Assembly: GCA_947173485.1 (NCBI GenBank)
Contig: CAMWFH010000010.1
Coordinates: 21,641-85,640 of the forward strand
Origin: an uncultured Clostridia bacterium
GTDB taxonomy: Bacteria; Bacillota; Clostridia; Oscillospirales; Oscillospiraceae
DNA length: 64,000 nucleotides
Direction: 5' to 3'
The translations under genes and the position numbers were made by a program. Under the pieces are notes generated by a model that was not told the origin of the DNA, did not search any database, and saw only the letters and a program-made list of their open reading frames with translations. This document shows positions 7,872 through 14,344 of this stretch, one piece after another. Numbering within the stretch: position 1 is the stretch's first letter; each line of letters starts with the position of its first letter.

Positions 7872-8975
7872 ATGAAGCGCATCTCACAGACGATCACCGC
7901 GGCGGTGTTCTGCCTCTTCCTGGGGGGCTTCGCCATCGCCCATATCCTGCTGCCGGATAAGACCTTCTCTCCGGTGGAGAACCGGACCCTACAGACCCTG
8001 CCCGCCTTTTCCGTAAAGGCCCTGCTGGCCGGGGAGTACACCCAGGACCTGGAGACCTATCTGGAGGACCAGTTCCCCCTCCGGGACGGCTGGATGGGGC
8101 TGAAGAACCGCTATGAGTACCTGCTGGGCCAGCGGGAGTTCTCCGGGATCTACCTCTGCGGCGACCGGCTGATCGCCCGGGTGGACGAAAACCGCCGGGC
8201 GGAGAAGAACCTGTCCTTCGTGGCGGCCCTGGTGGAGAAAACGGATCTGCCGGTCTATCTGGGACTGATCCCCACAGCCGCCCAGGTGTGGGGGGACAAG
8301 CTGCCGGAGGGCGCGCCCAGCTTTGACCAGGCGGCCTATCTGGAACGCTCCAAGGGGCTGGCGGATGTGGACATCGACCTGCTCGCCGCCCTCCAGGCCC
8401 ACAGCGGGGAGGAGATCTACTACCGTACCGACCACCACTGGACCAGCCTGGGGGCCTACTACGGCTACGCGGCGGTGATGGAGGCCATGGGCCTGCCGTC
8501 CCGGCCCCTGGGGGAGCGGGTGACGGTCTCCCAGGACTTCAACGGCACCCTCTACTCCACCTCCGGTATCCACTGGCTCCAGCCGGACCAGATCGACACC
8601 TATGTGCCGGATGGGGACGTGTCTGTCACCGCCAACACCGGCAGCGGCTTTATCGCCGGGGGCCTCTATGTGCCGGAGAAGCTGGAGGGGAAGGACAAGT
8701 ACACCTATTTCCTGGGAGGCAACCAGCCCCTCTATATCCTGGAGAACCCTAACGCGTCCACAGATAAGACCCTGCTGGTGGTCCGGGACAGCTACACCGA
8801 CAGCATCGCCCCCTTCCTGAGCCAGGACTTCCAGGAGATCCATCTGCTGGACCTCCGGTACTACCGGACCGGCGTGGCCGCCTATGCCCAGGAGATCGGC
8901 GCAGACGCCATCCTGGTGCTCTACAGCGTGGACAACTTCCAGAAGGATGAGAACATCATCTTTTTGGGGCAGTAA
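7872..8975 (+). CDS. DHHW family protein (AlgX/AlgJ-like acyltransfer partner)
   Basis: The 367-residue protein has one N-terminal transmembrane or signal segment (residues about 5-27) and an extracytoplasmic SGNH-like domain. The family signature TDHHWTSLGAY is at residues 186-196 (Asp187, His188, His189), with KNRYEYLLG at about residues 77-85 and a C-terminal VVRDSYTDSIAPFL containing the probable Ser. In alginate and exopolysaccharide systems the AlgJ/AlgX relatives complete acetyl transfer supplied by the MBOAT. The gene starts 12 bases after the MBOAT stop with GGAGGAGGA before the ATG, so the two are co-translated partners. Confidence 0.88.
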   Translation: MKRISQTITAAVFCLFLGGFAIAHILLPDKTFSPVENRTLQTLPAFSVKALLAGEYTQDLETYLEDQFPLRDGWMGLKNRYEYLLGQREFSGIYLCGDRLIARVDENRRAEKNLSFVAALVEKTDLPVYLGLIPTAAQVWGDKLPEGAPSFDQAAYLERSKGLADVDIDLLAALQAHSGEEIYYRTDHHWTSLGAYYGYAAVMEAMGLPSRPLGERVTVSQDFNGTLYSTSGIHWLQPDQIDTYVPDGDVSVTANTGSGFIAGGLYVPEKLEGKDKYTYFLGGNQPLYILENPNASTDKTLLVVRDSYTDSIAPFLSQDFQEIHLLDLRYYRTGVAAYAQEIGADAILVLYSVDNFQKDENIIFLGQ

Positions 8976-9019
8976 GAGGCGGAGGACCGCCTATCAACGA
9001 TCGACTATGGGAGGTCTCT

Positions 9020-10018
9020 ATGAAGCGATCACTGATCTGTATATTGGCCGGGGCGATGCTCCTGTCCCTGGCAGCCTGCGGCGGGAAGGAAAACGCACCG
9101 CCGCCGCCGGACCACAGCGTGGTGGATGGCACGCCGGACGCCCCGCCCAAGGAGCCCGATACACCCAATGTACCTGATACGCCCACTGTCCCCGACACGC
9201 CGGAGCCCCCGGCGGACGGCGGCAAGGTGGAGGATGGCGTGGAGGATGGCAAGGAGGAGGATATCCCCGAGGACAGCGCCGTCGGAGACAGCCTGGCGCC
9301 GGTGGCGGAAGTCCAGGCCAGCCACACCGATGTGACCTTCCGGTCTGCCGGGAGCAGCTTCCGGCTGCGGCCCCAGGAGATCACAGGGGCCTACACCGCC
9401 CGATTCGCCTCGGAGGACGAGACCATCGCCACGGTGGACGAGAATGGACGGGTCGCTGCCGTATCGCCGGGGACCACCCATGTGACCATGGAGGTGGAGC
9501 AGGCGGGGGAGCGCTGGACGTTCAGCTGCATCATCCGCTGTATCTGGAAAGAGGAGGCCCCCGCCGCCCCAGAGGAGCCGACAGGCCCGGAGGAGCCGGA
9601 GGTCCCGGTGGACACGCCTCCGGCGGACAGCGGCGTGGACCTGGCCGCCTTCTATGAGACCATCACCGGCCAATATGAGTTCGGTCGCCTCCAGGCGTTT
9701 GAGGGGGATCTGCTGGCCAACTACTATCCGGGTCTGGAGAACATATCCACGAACCAGCTGCTGGTGATGGGGGTCATGATGACCTTCAACAATGGGGAGT
9801 TCTGCCTGGTGGAGGTCTCCGACAGCGGCGATGTGGAGACGGTCAAGGGGATCTTCCAGGCCAGGATCCAGTACATGATCGACGGCGGCGCCTGGTATCC
9901 CGGCCCTACGGCCCAGTGGACCAGCAACAGCCGGATCGTCTCCAACGGGAACTATGTGATGATGGTGGTCCACGAGCACTGCGAAGAGATCGTGGAGGCC
10001 TTCCAGGCGCTGTTCTGA
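9020..10018 (+). CDS. DUF4358 lipoprotein with Pro-rich linker and Ig-like (BIG2) domain
   Basis: The 332-residue product has a lipobox LSLAAC, an acidic Pro/Asp/Glu spacer with repeated D-T-P units (residues about 25-85), a bacterial Ig-like type 2 domain (from about residue 100, with DETIATVDENGRVAAVSPGT), a second Pro/Glu linker, and a C-terminal DUF4358 domain (from about 210, ITGQYEFGRLQ to the EAFQALF end). It is a longer, cell-wall-spanning version of the lipoprotein at 5922-6401 and closes the acylation locus. The spacer suggests the domain is held away from the membrane. Ribosome binding site GGGAGG upstream. Confidence 0.85.
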   Translation: MKRSLICILAGAMLLSLAACGGKENAPPPPDHSVVDGTPDAPPKEPDTPNVPDTPTVPDTPEPPADGGKVEDGVEDGKEEDIPEDSAVGDSLAPVAEVQASHTDVTFRSAGSSFRLRPQEITGAYTARFASEDETIATVDENGRVAAVSPGTTHVTMEVEQAGERWTFSCIIRCIWKEEAPAAPEEPTGPEEPEVPVDTPPADSGVDLAAFYETITGQYEFGRLQAFEGDLLANYYPGLENISTNQLLVMGVMMTFNNGEFCLVEVSDSGDVETVKGIFQARIQYMIDGGAWYPGPTAQWTSNSRIVSNGNYVMMVVHEHCEEIVEAFQALF

Positions 10019-10037
10019 TGCTGTCAGGACGCCAGGG

Positions 10038-10058
10038 CAGGGGAGAGGACCTCCCCTG
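10038..10058. terminator. Stem-loop after the acylation locus
   Basis: CAGGGGAG pairs with CTCCCCTG around AGGAC, extended by flanking CC/GG. It has no T-tract, so it is a possible 3' end rather than a certain one. The rest of 10019-10140 shows no gene. Confidence 0.4.
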
Positions 10059-10143
10059 TCCTGGTCTGTCCGGCGGCGTATCTGCCGGCGGGACGGACGT
10101 TCTGCCGGGGACGAAAAATTTTTGAAAAATATGAAAAAAGCTC

Positions 10144-10172
10144 TTGCAATTTCTGAGCGGCTGTGCTATGAT
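10144..10172 (+). promoter_or_regulatory. Promoter of tRNA-Arg
   Basis: TTGCAA at 10144-10149 and TATGAT at 10167-10172, spaced 17 bases, 28 bases before the tRNA. Confidence 0.8.
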
Positions 10173-10199
10173 AAATGAGATGTCTGACAGAGACGGTAT

Positions 10200-10276
10200 G
10201 CGCCCTTAGCTCAGCTGGATAGAGCGTCTGGCTACGGACCAGAAGGCCGGGGGTTCGAATCCCTCAGGGCGTACCA
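10200..10276 (+). tRNA. tRNA-Arg (anticodon ACG)
   Basis: A full cloverleaf of 77 bases with encoded CCA. The anticodon stem TCTGG/CCAGA holds the loop CTACGGA, giving anticodon ACG (read as ICG, decoding CGN). The T arm is GGGGG-TTCGAAT-CCCTC and the acceptor is GCGCCCT/AGGGCGT. It has its own promoter and terminator. Confidence 0.96.
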
Positions 10277-10313
10277 AAGCCACGGAGAAGATCTCTCCGT
10301 GGCTTTGCTTTTT
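10277..10313 (+). terminator. Terminator of tRNA-Arg
   Basis: AAAGCCACGGAGA pairs with TCTCCGTGGCTTT around a 4-base loop and is followed by GCTTTTT. Confidence 0.93.
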
Positions 10314-10334
10314 GTTGGCAGGCCGGCAAATGTC

Positions 10335-10386
10335 AAAAGCGCCCCATCCGCTGGAGCGGCAGGTCCTGCCGCCCAACGGATGGGGC
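10335..10386 (-). terminator. Terminator of the purine permease gene
   Basis: GCCCCATCCG (10341-10350) pairs with CGGATGGGGC (10377-10386), with a second nested hairpin inside (GCGGCAGG/CCTGCCGC). On the minus strand it ends in GCTTTTG. Confidence 0.8.
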
Positions 10387-10407
10387 ATATCGTTCAGACA
10401 GGGGCGC

Positions 10408-11859
10408 TCATGCCGCCGTCCCGTTGACCCGGGCCTCGTTGTCCAGGTCCTCCTGCTCTTTGGGGATCACGATGTTCAGGACGATCGCCAGGATCGCCGC
10501 CGGCACGATGCCGGAGCCGCCAAAGACCAGCTGCACCGCCTCCGGCAGGCCCGACAGCGCCCCCACGGTGGCGCCCAGGCCGTAGCCCAGGCCCATGGCG
10601 ATGGAGACGATGGTCACCACCCGGTTGGTGATGCCGTACTTGGTCAGCAGCTTGATGCCGGATACGGCGATGGAGGCGAACATCATCACCGCCGCGCCGC
10701 CCAAGACGCTCTGGGGCATGATGGAGATCACCGCCGCCAGCTTGGGGCTCAGTCCCGCAAGCACCAGGAACACCGCCCCGCAGGTCAGCGCCATCCGGTT
10801 GACCACCTTGGTCATGGTCACCAGGCCCACGTTCTGGGAGAAGGAGGTGGTGGGCAGGGAGGAGAACAGGGAGGAGATGAAGGAGCCTACGCCGTCGCAG
10901 ATGACGCCACCGCTGAGCTCCTTGGCCGTGGCCTCCCGGCCCATGCCGCCCTCGATGCAGCCGGAGATATCACCGATGGTCTCCACCGCGGTGACCAGGA
11001 ACATGATCAGGATGGAGAGGATGGCGTGGATATCGAACACCGGCTTCACCGGCAGGATCTTGGGAACGGAGAACCAGCTGGCTGCGCCGATCTTGGACCA
11101 GTTGACATACCAGGAGGCCGTATAGGCCGTGCCCTCCGCGTCCACCAGCTCGTGGGGCATCACCAAGCCCATGAGGGAAGCCGCGATATAGCCCACGATG
11201 ATCCCGCAGAGGATGCAGGAGGTGGAGGTGATTCCCTTCGTAAAGTGCTTCAGCGCCACGATCACCACCAGCACCAGCAGTCCCAGCAGCAGGTTGGGCA
11301 GGGTGCCGAAGTCCTTGGCCCCGCTGCCGCCGGCAAAGGAGTTGACGCCCACACTGATCAGGCTCAGACCGATGGCCAGCACCACGCTGCCGGTGACCAC
11401 CGGCGGGAAGAACTTCCGCAGGGGCTTGATAAAGAAACCCAGCACCGCCTCGCAGAGGCCGCCCACCATGCCCGCGCCGATGATGGCGCCGTAGGATACC
11501 AGTCCGCCTCCCAGGGCGGCGTTGGCTGCCACGCCCCGCATGACGCCCAGGAAGCCAGAGCTGGTGCCCATGATGACCGGCACTTGGCCGCCGACAGGCC
11601 CGATGGACCACAGCTGGATCAGGGTGATGATGCCCGCGGCCAGCATAGCATTCTGGAGCAGGGTCACATAGATGTCCGGGTGACCGCTGGTGATGCCGCA
11701 GATGCCGCAGATGATCATCAGGGGCGTCAGGTTCCCCACGAACATGGCCAGCACATGCTGCATCCCCAGGGGGATGGCCTGCCGCAGGGGGATCCGCCCG
11801 TGGAACTCATAGGGACTTGTGTACACCGCCGTTTTGTTCGCCGTATCGTTTTTCTTCAT
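10408..11859 (-). CDS. NCS2 nucleobase:cation symporter (xanthine/uric acid permease type)
   Basis: A 483-residue transporter with about twelve to fourteen hydrophobic segments. The NCS2 signature SQNVGLVTMTKV (about residue 330) with Asn after Gln is typical of purine (xanthine, uric acid) permeases rather than uracil permeases. The N-terminus has PLGMQHVLAMFVGNLTPL, the usual first helix. The frame is open 27 codons further upstream, but the ATG at 11859 has GGAGGAAAAAGAC before it. Expression is probably controlled by the structured leader at 11898-11960. Substrate is inferred from family only. Confidence 0.9.
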   Translation of the reverse strand: MKKNDTANKTAVYTSPYEFHGRIPLRQAIPLGMQHVLAMFVGNLTPLMIICGICGITSGHPDIYVTLLQNAMLAAGIITLIQLWSIGPVGGQVPVIMGTSSGFLGVMRGVAANAALGGGLVSYGAIIGAGMVGGLCEAVLGFFIKPLRKFFPPVVTGSVVLAIGLSLISVGVNSFAGGSGAKDFGTLPNLLLGLLVLVVIVALKHFTKGITSTSCILCGIIVGYIAASLMGLVMPHELVDAEGTAYTASWYVNWSKIGAASWFSVPKILPVKPVFDIHAILSILIMFLVTAVETIGDISGCIEGGMGREATAKELSGGVICDGVGSFISSLFSSLPTTSFSQNVGLVTMTKVVNRMALTCGAVFLVLAGLSPKLAAVISIMPQSVLGGAAVMMFASIAVSGIKLLTKYGITNRVVTIVSIAMGLGYGLGATVGALSGLPEAVQLVFGGSGIVPAAILAIVLNIVIPKEQEDLDNEARVNGTAA

Positions 11860-11897
11860 GTCTTTTTCCTCCTCGATCTCTAGCACGCAAAAATAGC

Positions 11898-11960
11898 AAA
11901 AAAGAGCCGCAAAGGAAGCTGTTTGACTCAAAAACAGCAAACCATGTAGCCCTTAAGCGG
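11898..11960 (-). promoter_or_regulatory. Structured leader with terminator-like stem before the purine permease
   Basis: Reading the minus strand from the predicted start site, CCGCTTAAGG (11960-11951) pairs with CCTTTGCGG (11915-11907), enclosing a 7-bp hairpin GCTGTTT/AAACAGC (11938-11918), and is followed by CTCTTTTTTG (T-run 11903-11898). This looks like transcriptional attenuation. It does not match the classic purine riboswitch core, and I do not recognise the class. Confidence 0.5.
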
Positions 11961-11964
11961 TATC

Positions 11965-11993
11965 AGTATACCATGAGACGGACAGATCGTCAA
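11965..11993 (-). promoter_or_regulatory. Promoter of the purine permease
   Basis: On the minus strand, TTGACG (11993-11988) and TATACT (11970-11965) are 17 bases apart. The start site should fall at about 11958, at the first stem of the leader. Confidence 0.8.
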
Positions 11994-12036
11994 TCTTTAT
12001 ACGGCGGCTTTTTATCCGTCCCTATCCAAAACAGCC

Positions 12037-12065
12037 TTGACAAAAGGGAAGGGGTATGCTATCCT
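12037..12065 (+). promoter_or_regulatory. Promoter of the tetR gene
   Basis: TTGACA at 12037-12042 and TATCCT at 12060-12065, spaced 17 bases. The operator begins 4 bases after the -10 box. Confidence 0.8.
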
Positions 12066-12068
12066 ATG

Positions 12069-12087
12069 AACAGACCAACGGTCTGTT
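12069..12087 (+). promoter_or_regulatory. TetR operator 1
   Basis: AACAGACC-AAC-GGTCTGTT is a perfect 8-bp inverted repeat covering the transcription start of the TetR gene. Its core ACCAACGGTCTGTTT matches ACCGACGGTCGGTTT of operator 2 (12820-12836) at 13 of 15 positions. Confidence 0.75.
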
Positions 12088-12103
12088 TGTAGGAGGGACA
12101 GTC

Positions 12104-12751
12104 ATGGGACGCAATAAGTACCCGGAAGAGACCGTGCAGAAGATCTTGGACACGGCGGAACGGCTGTTCATCGAAAAGGGCTACGACCGCGCCTCCCTCC
12201 AGGATATCATCCAGGAGACAGGTCTCTCCAAAGGGGCCATCTACCACCATTTCTCCTCCAAGGAGGATATCTTCTACTCCGTCTGCGACCGCATCGGACA
12301 GCGGAACGCCGCGATCCTGCGCAAGGTCCGGGACGATGAGACGCTGAACGGGCTGGAGAAGCTGCGGCGGATCTTCAAGGTCTCCCTCCAGCCGGAGCGG
12401 CAGGCGAAGATATTCTGCATGATGCCCTACCTGCTGGACAACGCCAAGTTCCTGGCAACGGAGATGCGGAGCATCTTCCAGGAGGTGGCGCCGGACTTCA
12501 TCGAGCCCATCATCCGCCAGGGAATCGCCGACGGCTCCATCCACACAGACCACCCCAGGGAGCTGGCGGAGGCCATGATGCTGCTGTCGGACATCTGGAT
12601 CAACCCCATCGTCCGGCCCACCACGCCGGAGGAGCTCAGCGCCCGGTGCGCCATCTATGACCAGCTCTTCCGCAGCTTCGGCATCTCCGATCTGATCGAC
12701 CAGGAGATCAAGGACACCCTGATCGGCTACGGGGAGCTGGCCCGTCACTGA
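12104..12751 (+). CDS. TetR/AcrR family transcriptional repressor
   Basis: The 215-residue protein has the TetR N-terminal HTH (TVQKILDTAERLFIEKGYDRAS, recognition helix in TGLSKGAIYHHFSSKEDIF, residues about 10-55) and a helical ligand-binding C-terminal domain. The start at 12104 follows AGGAGGGACAGTC. The frame is open 16 codons upstream, but that part overlaps the operator. A palindrome at its own promoter and a sibling site before the MFS gene indicate autorepression and control of the efflux gene. The inducer is unknown. Confidence 0.9.
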   Translation: MGRNKYPEETVQKILDTAERLFIEKGYDRASLQDIIQETGLSKGAIYHHFSSKEDIFYSVCDRIGQRNAAILRKVRDDETLNGLEKLRRIFKVSLQPERQAKIFCMMPYLLDNAKFLATEMRSIFQEVAPDFIEPIIRQGIADGSIHTDHPRELAEAMMLLSDIWINPIVRPTTPEELSARCAIYDQLFRSFGISDLIDQEIKDTLIGYGELARH

Positions 12752-12780
12752 CCCTTAGTGGTCACAATGGGAACTGAAAA

Positions 12781-12809
12781 GAGACTGCCTCTACCGGCAG
12801 TTTCTTTTT
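12781..12809 (+). terminator. Terminator of tetR
   Basis: GAGACTGCC pairs with GGCAGTTTC (one G-U) around a 6-base loop, followed by TTTTT. Confidence 0.85.
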
Positions 12810-12819
12810 GGGGATATAA

Positions 12820-12836
12820 AAACCGACGGTCGGTTT
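12820..12836 (+). promoter_or_regulatory. TetR operator 2 before the MFS gene
   Basis: AAACCGAC-G-GTCGGTTT is a perfect 8-bp inverted repeat directly after TATAAA (12815-12820), a possible -10 box. It ends 5 bases before the AAGGAG of the MFS gene and shares the operator 1 core. Confidence 0.75.
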
Positions 12837-12853
12837 ATAAAAGGAGAAACCCT

Positions 12854-14098
12854 ATGAAAACGACAAGACTGACCCAGCCCGCCCTGTTCCGCCACGACTT
12901 CACACTGGTGGTGATCGGGCAAATCGTCTCCCTCTTCGGCAACGCTATCCTGCGCTTTGCCCTGCCCCTGTATCTGCTGCGGCAGACCGGCTCCGCCGCC
13001 CTGTTCGGCGCGGTAGGGGCGGCGGCGTTCATCCCGGCGGTGCTATGTTCCCCTGTGGGCGGCGTGGTAGCGGACCGGGTCAACAAGCGGGATATCATGG
13101 TGGCGCTGGACGCCTCCACCGCCGGTCTGCTCCTGCTCTTTTCCCTGCTGCTGGGGAGGGTCCCCCTGGTGCCGCTGGTCGCCGTGTGCCTGATGCTCCT
13201 GTACGGCATCGCGGGGGCCTACCAGCCAGCGGTCCAGGCCAGCATCCCCCTCCTGGCAGGGGAGGAGCAGCTGACCCGAGCCAACGCCATCATCAACATG
13301 GTCAGCACCCTGTCCGCCCTGTTAGGGCCGGTGATCGGCGGGGTGGTGTTCGGCGCCTTTGGCATCCGCCCTATCCTGTGGGTGAGCATGGGCTGTTTTG
13401 CCCTCTCTGCCTTTATGGAGCTCTTCATCCGCATCCCTCACCGGCCCCAGGCGGCAGCCGGCGGCGTCTGGGCCACGGTGGGGCGGGACCTGGGGGAGAG
13501 CTGGCGGTTCATCCGGCGGGAGAGGCCGGTGTTTTTGTCGGTGGTGCTGGTGCTGGCGCTGTTCAACCTGGTGCTATCCGCCGCGCTGATCGTGGGCATC
13601 CCGGTGGCCGTGGTGGGGGTCCTGGGCCGGAGCGATGGCCTTTTAGGCCTGACCCAGGGGGCCATGGGCCTGGGCGGGCTCTTTGGCGGCCTGCTGGCCG
13701 CCTGCCTGGGCAGCCGCCTAAAGCCGGCATGGGGCGGCCGGCTGCTGCTGTGCGCCAGCCTGACCGCTGCCGGCATGGGGGCGGCGCTGCTGCCCCAGAC
13801 ACCGCCTACGGTGGGCTACTGGGCGGTGACCGCCATGAGCTTTGCCGTCATGGTCCTGTCCACTTTGCTGACCGTCCTGTTCTGCGCCGTGGTCCAGGGG
13901 CAGACGCCGCCGGAGCTGCTGGGGAAGGTGATGGCGTTCATGATGGCGGTGTCCAACTGCGCCTCGCCCCTGGGGCAGGCGGTCTACGGCCTGCTGTTCG
14001 AGGCGCTGCCCGCCTGGACAGTGCTGCTGGGGGCTGCCGCCGCCGCCCTGCTGACCGCAGGCTGCTCCCGAAATGTGTTTCGCAAACTGGATGCTTGA
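12854..14098 (+). CDS. MFS efflux transporter (TetR-controlled)
   Basis: A 414-residue major facilitator with 12 predicted helices. The loop after helix 2 carries the MFS motif GGVVADRVNKRDIM (about residues 69-82), and helix 4-5 contains YQPAVQASIPLL. The layout resembles the MFS_3/EntS and macrolide-efflux Mef branch, so the likely job is drug or toxic-compound export. The ATG at 12854 follows AAGGAGAAACCCT; the open frame reaches 12758, but the upstream part covers the terminator and operator. The stop codon overlaps the -35 box of the next promoter. Confidence 0.88.
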   Translation: MKTTRLTQPALFRHDFTLVVIGQIVSLFGNAILRFALPLYLLRQTGSAALFGAVGAAAFIPAVLCSPVGGVVADRVNKRDIMVALDASTAGLLLLFSLLLGRVPLVPLVAVCLMLLYGIAGAYQPAVQASIPLLAGEEQLTRANAIINMVSTLSALLGPVIGGVVFGAFGIRPILWVSMGCFALSAFMELFIRIPHRPQAAAGGVWATVGRDLGESWRFIRRERPVFLSVVLVLALFNLVLSAALIVGIPVAVVGVLGRSDGLLGLTQGAMGLGGLFGGLLAACLGSRLKPAWGGRLLLCASLTAAGMGAALLPQTPPTVGYWAVTAMSFAVMVLSTLLTVLFCAVVQGQTPPELLGKVMAFMMAVSNCASPLGQAVYGLLFEALPAWTVLLGAAAAALLTAGCSRNVFRKLDA

Positions 14099-14124
14099 CA
14101 GCCGGGGGCGGGCTATGCTATACT
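14095..14124 (+). promoter_or_regulatory. Promoter of the ABC-F leader
   Basis: TTGACA at 14095-14100, overlapping the MFS stop codon, and TATACT at 14119-14124, spaced 18 bases. Confidence 0.8.
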
Positions 14125-14155
14125 GTGGGCATATCAAAGGGAAAAGGGTGAAAAG

Positions 14156-14167
14156 ATGCGCAAGTAA
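14156..14167 (+). CDS. Three-codon leader ORF (M-R-K-stop)
   Basis: ATG CGC AAG TAA lies 30 bases after the -10 box and is preceded by AAGGGTG (14144-14150), a usable ribosome binding site. Minimal leader ORFs like this precede antibiotic-resistance genes, including ABC-F genes, where ribosome stalling on the leader switches an attenuator. Position, start, stop and SD are seen; translation is inferred. Confidence 0.6.
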   Translation: MRK

Positions 14168-14189
14168 GTCGAACTTCAAGCTATCAACA

Positions 14190-14344
14190 GCGGGTCCATC
14201 CTGGATGGGCCTGGGCTTTTGTGGCGTGAAGGGCGGCTTGCTGACCGGGCAGGGGCGCAGTGTGCCCTTTCCCGCCTTTTCGTCATGCGGTCCGCTTTCT
14301 GCCATGAAAGCGGACTTTTTTCATGCGAAAGGGGAGGATGCTCT
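14190..14344 (+). promoter_or_regulatory. Attenuator of the ABC-F gene
   Basis: The terminator is GTCCGCTTTC (14290-14299) pairing with GAAAGCGGAC (14306-14315), followed by TTTTTT (14316-14321), directly before the gene's AGGGGAGG. GCTGACCG (14240-14247) is complementary at 7 of 8 positions to CGGTCCGC (14288-14295), which includes the terminator 5' arm, so an antiterminator can form. A first hairpin GGTCCATC/GATGGGCC (14193-14211) lies closer to the leader ORF. Confidence 0.7.

Noticed and set aside
10206..10388. Minus-strand ORF over tRNA-Arg (VRPEGFEPPAFWSVARRS)
   Set aside because: Antisense translation of tRNA-Arg, a common false gene; overlaps promoter and terminators.
10312..11883. 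Long plus-strand ORF opposite the purine permease (523 codons)
   Set aside because: His/Gln/Asp-rich shadow of a GC-rich gene on the other strand; the opposite frame encodes a clear NCS2 transporter.
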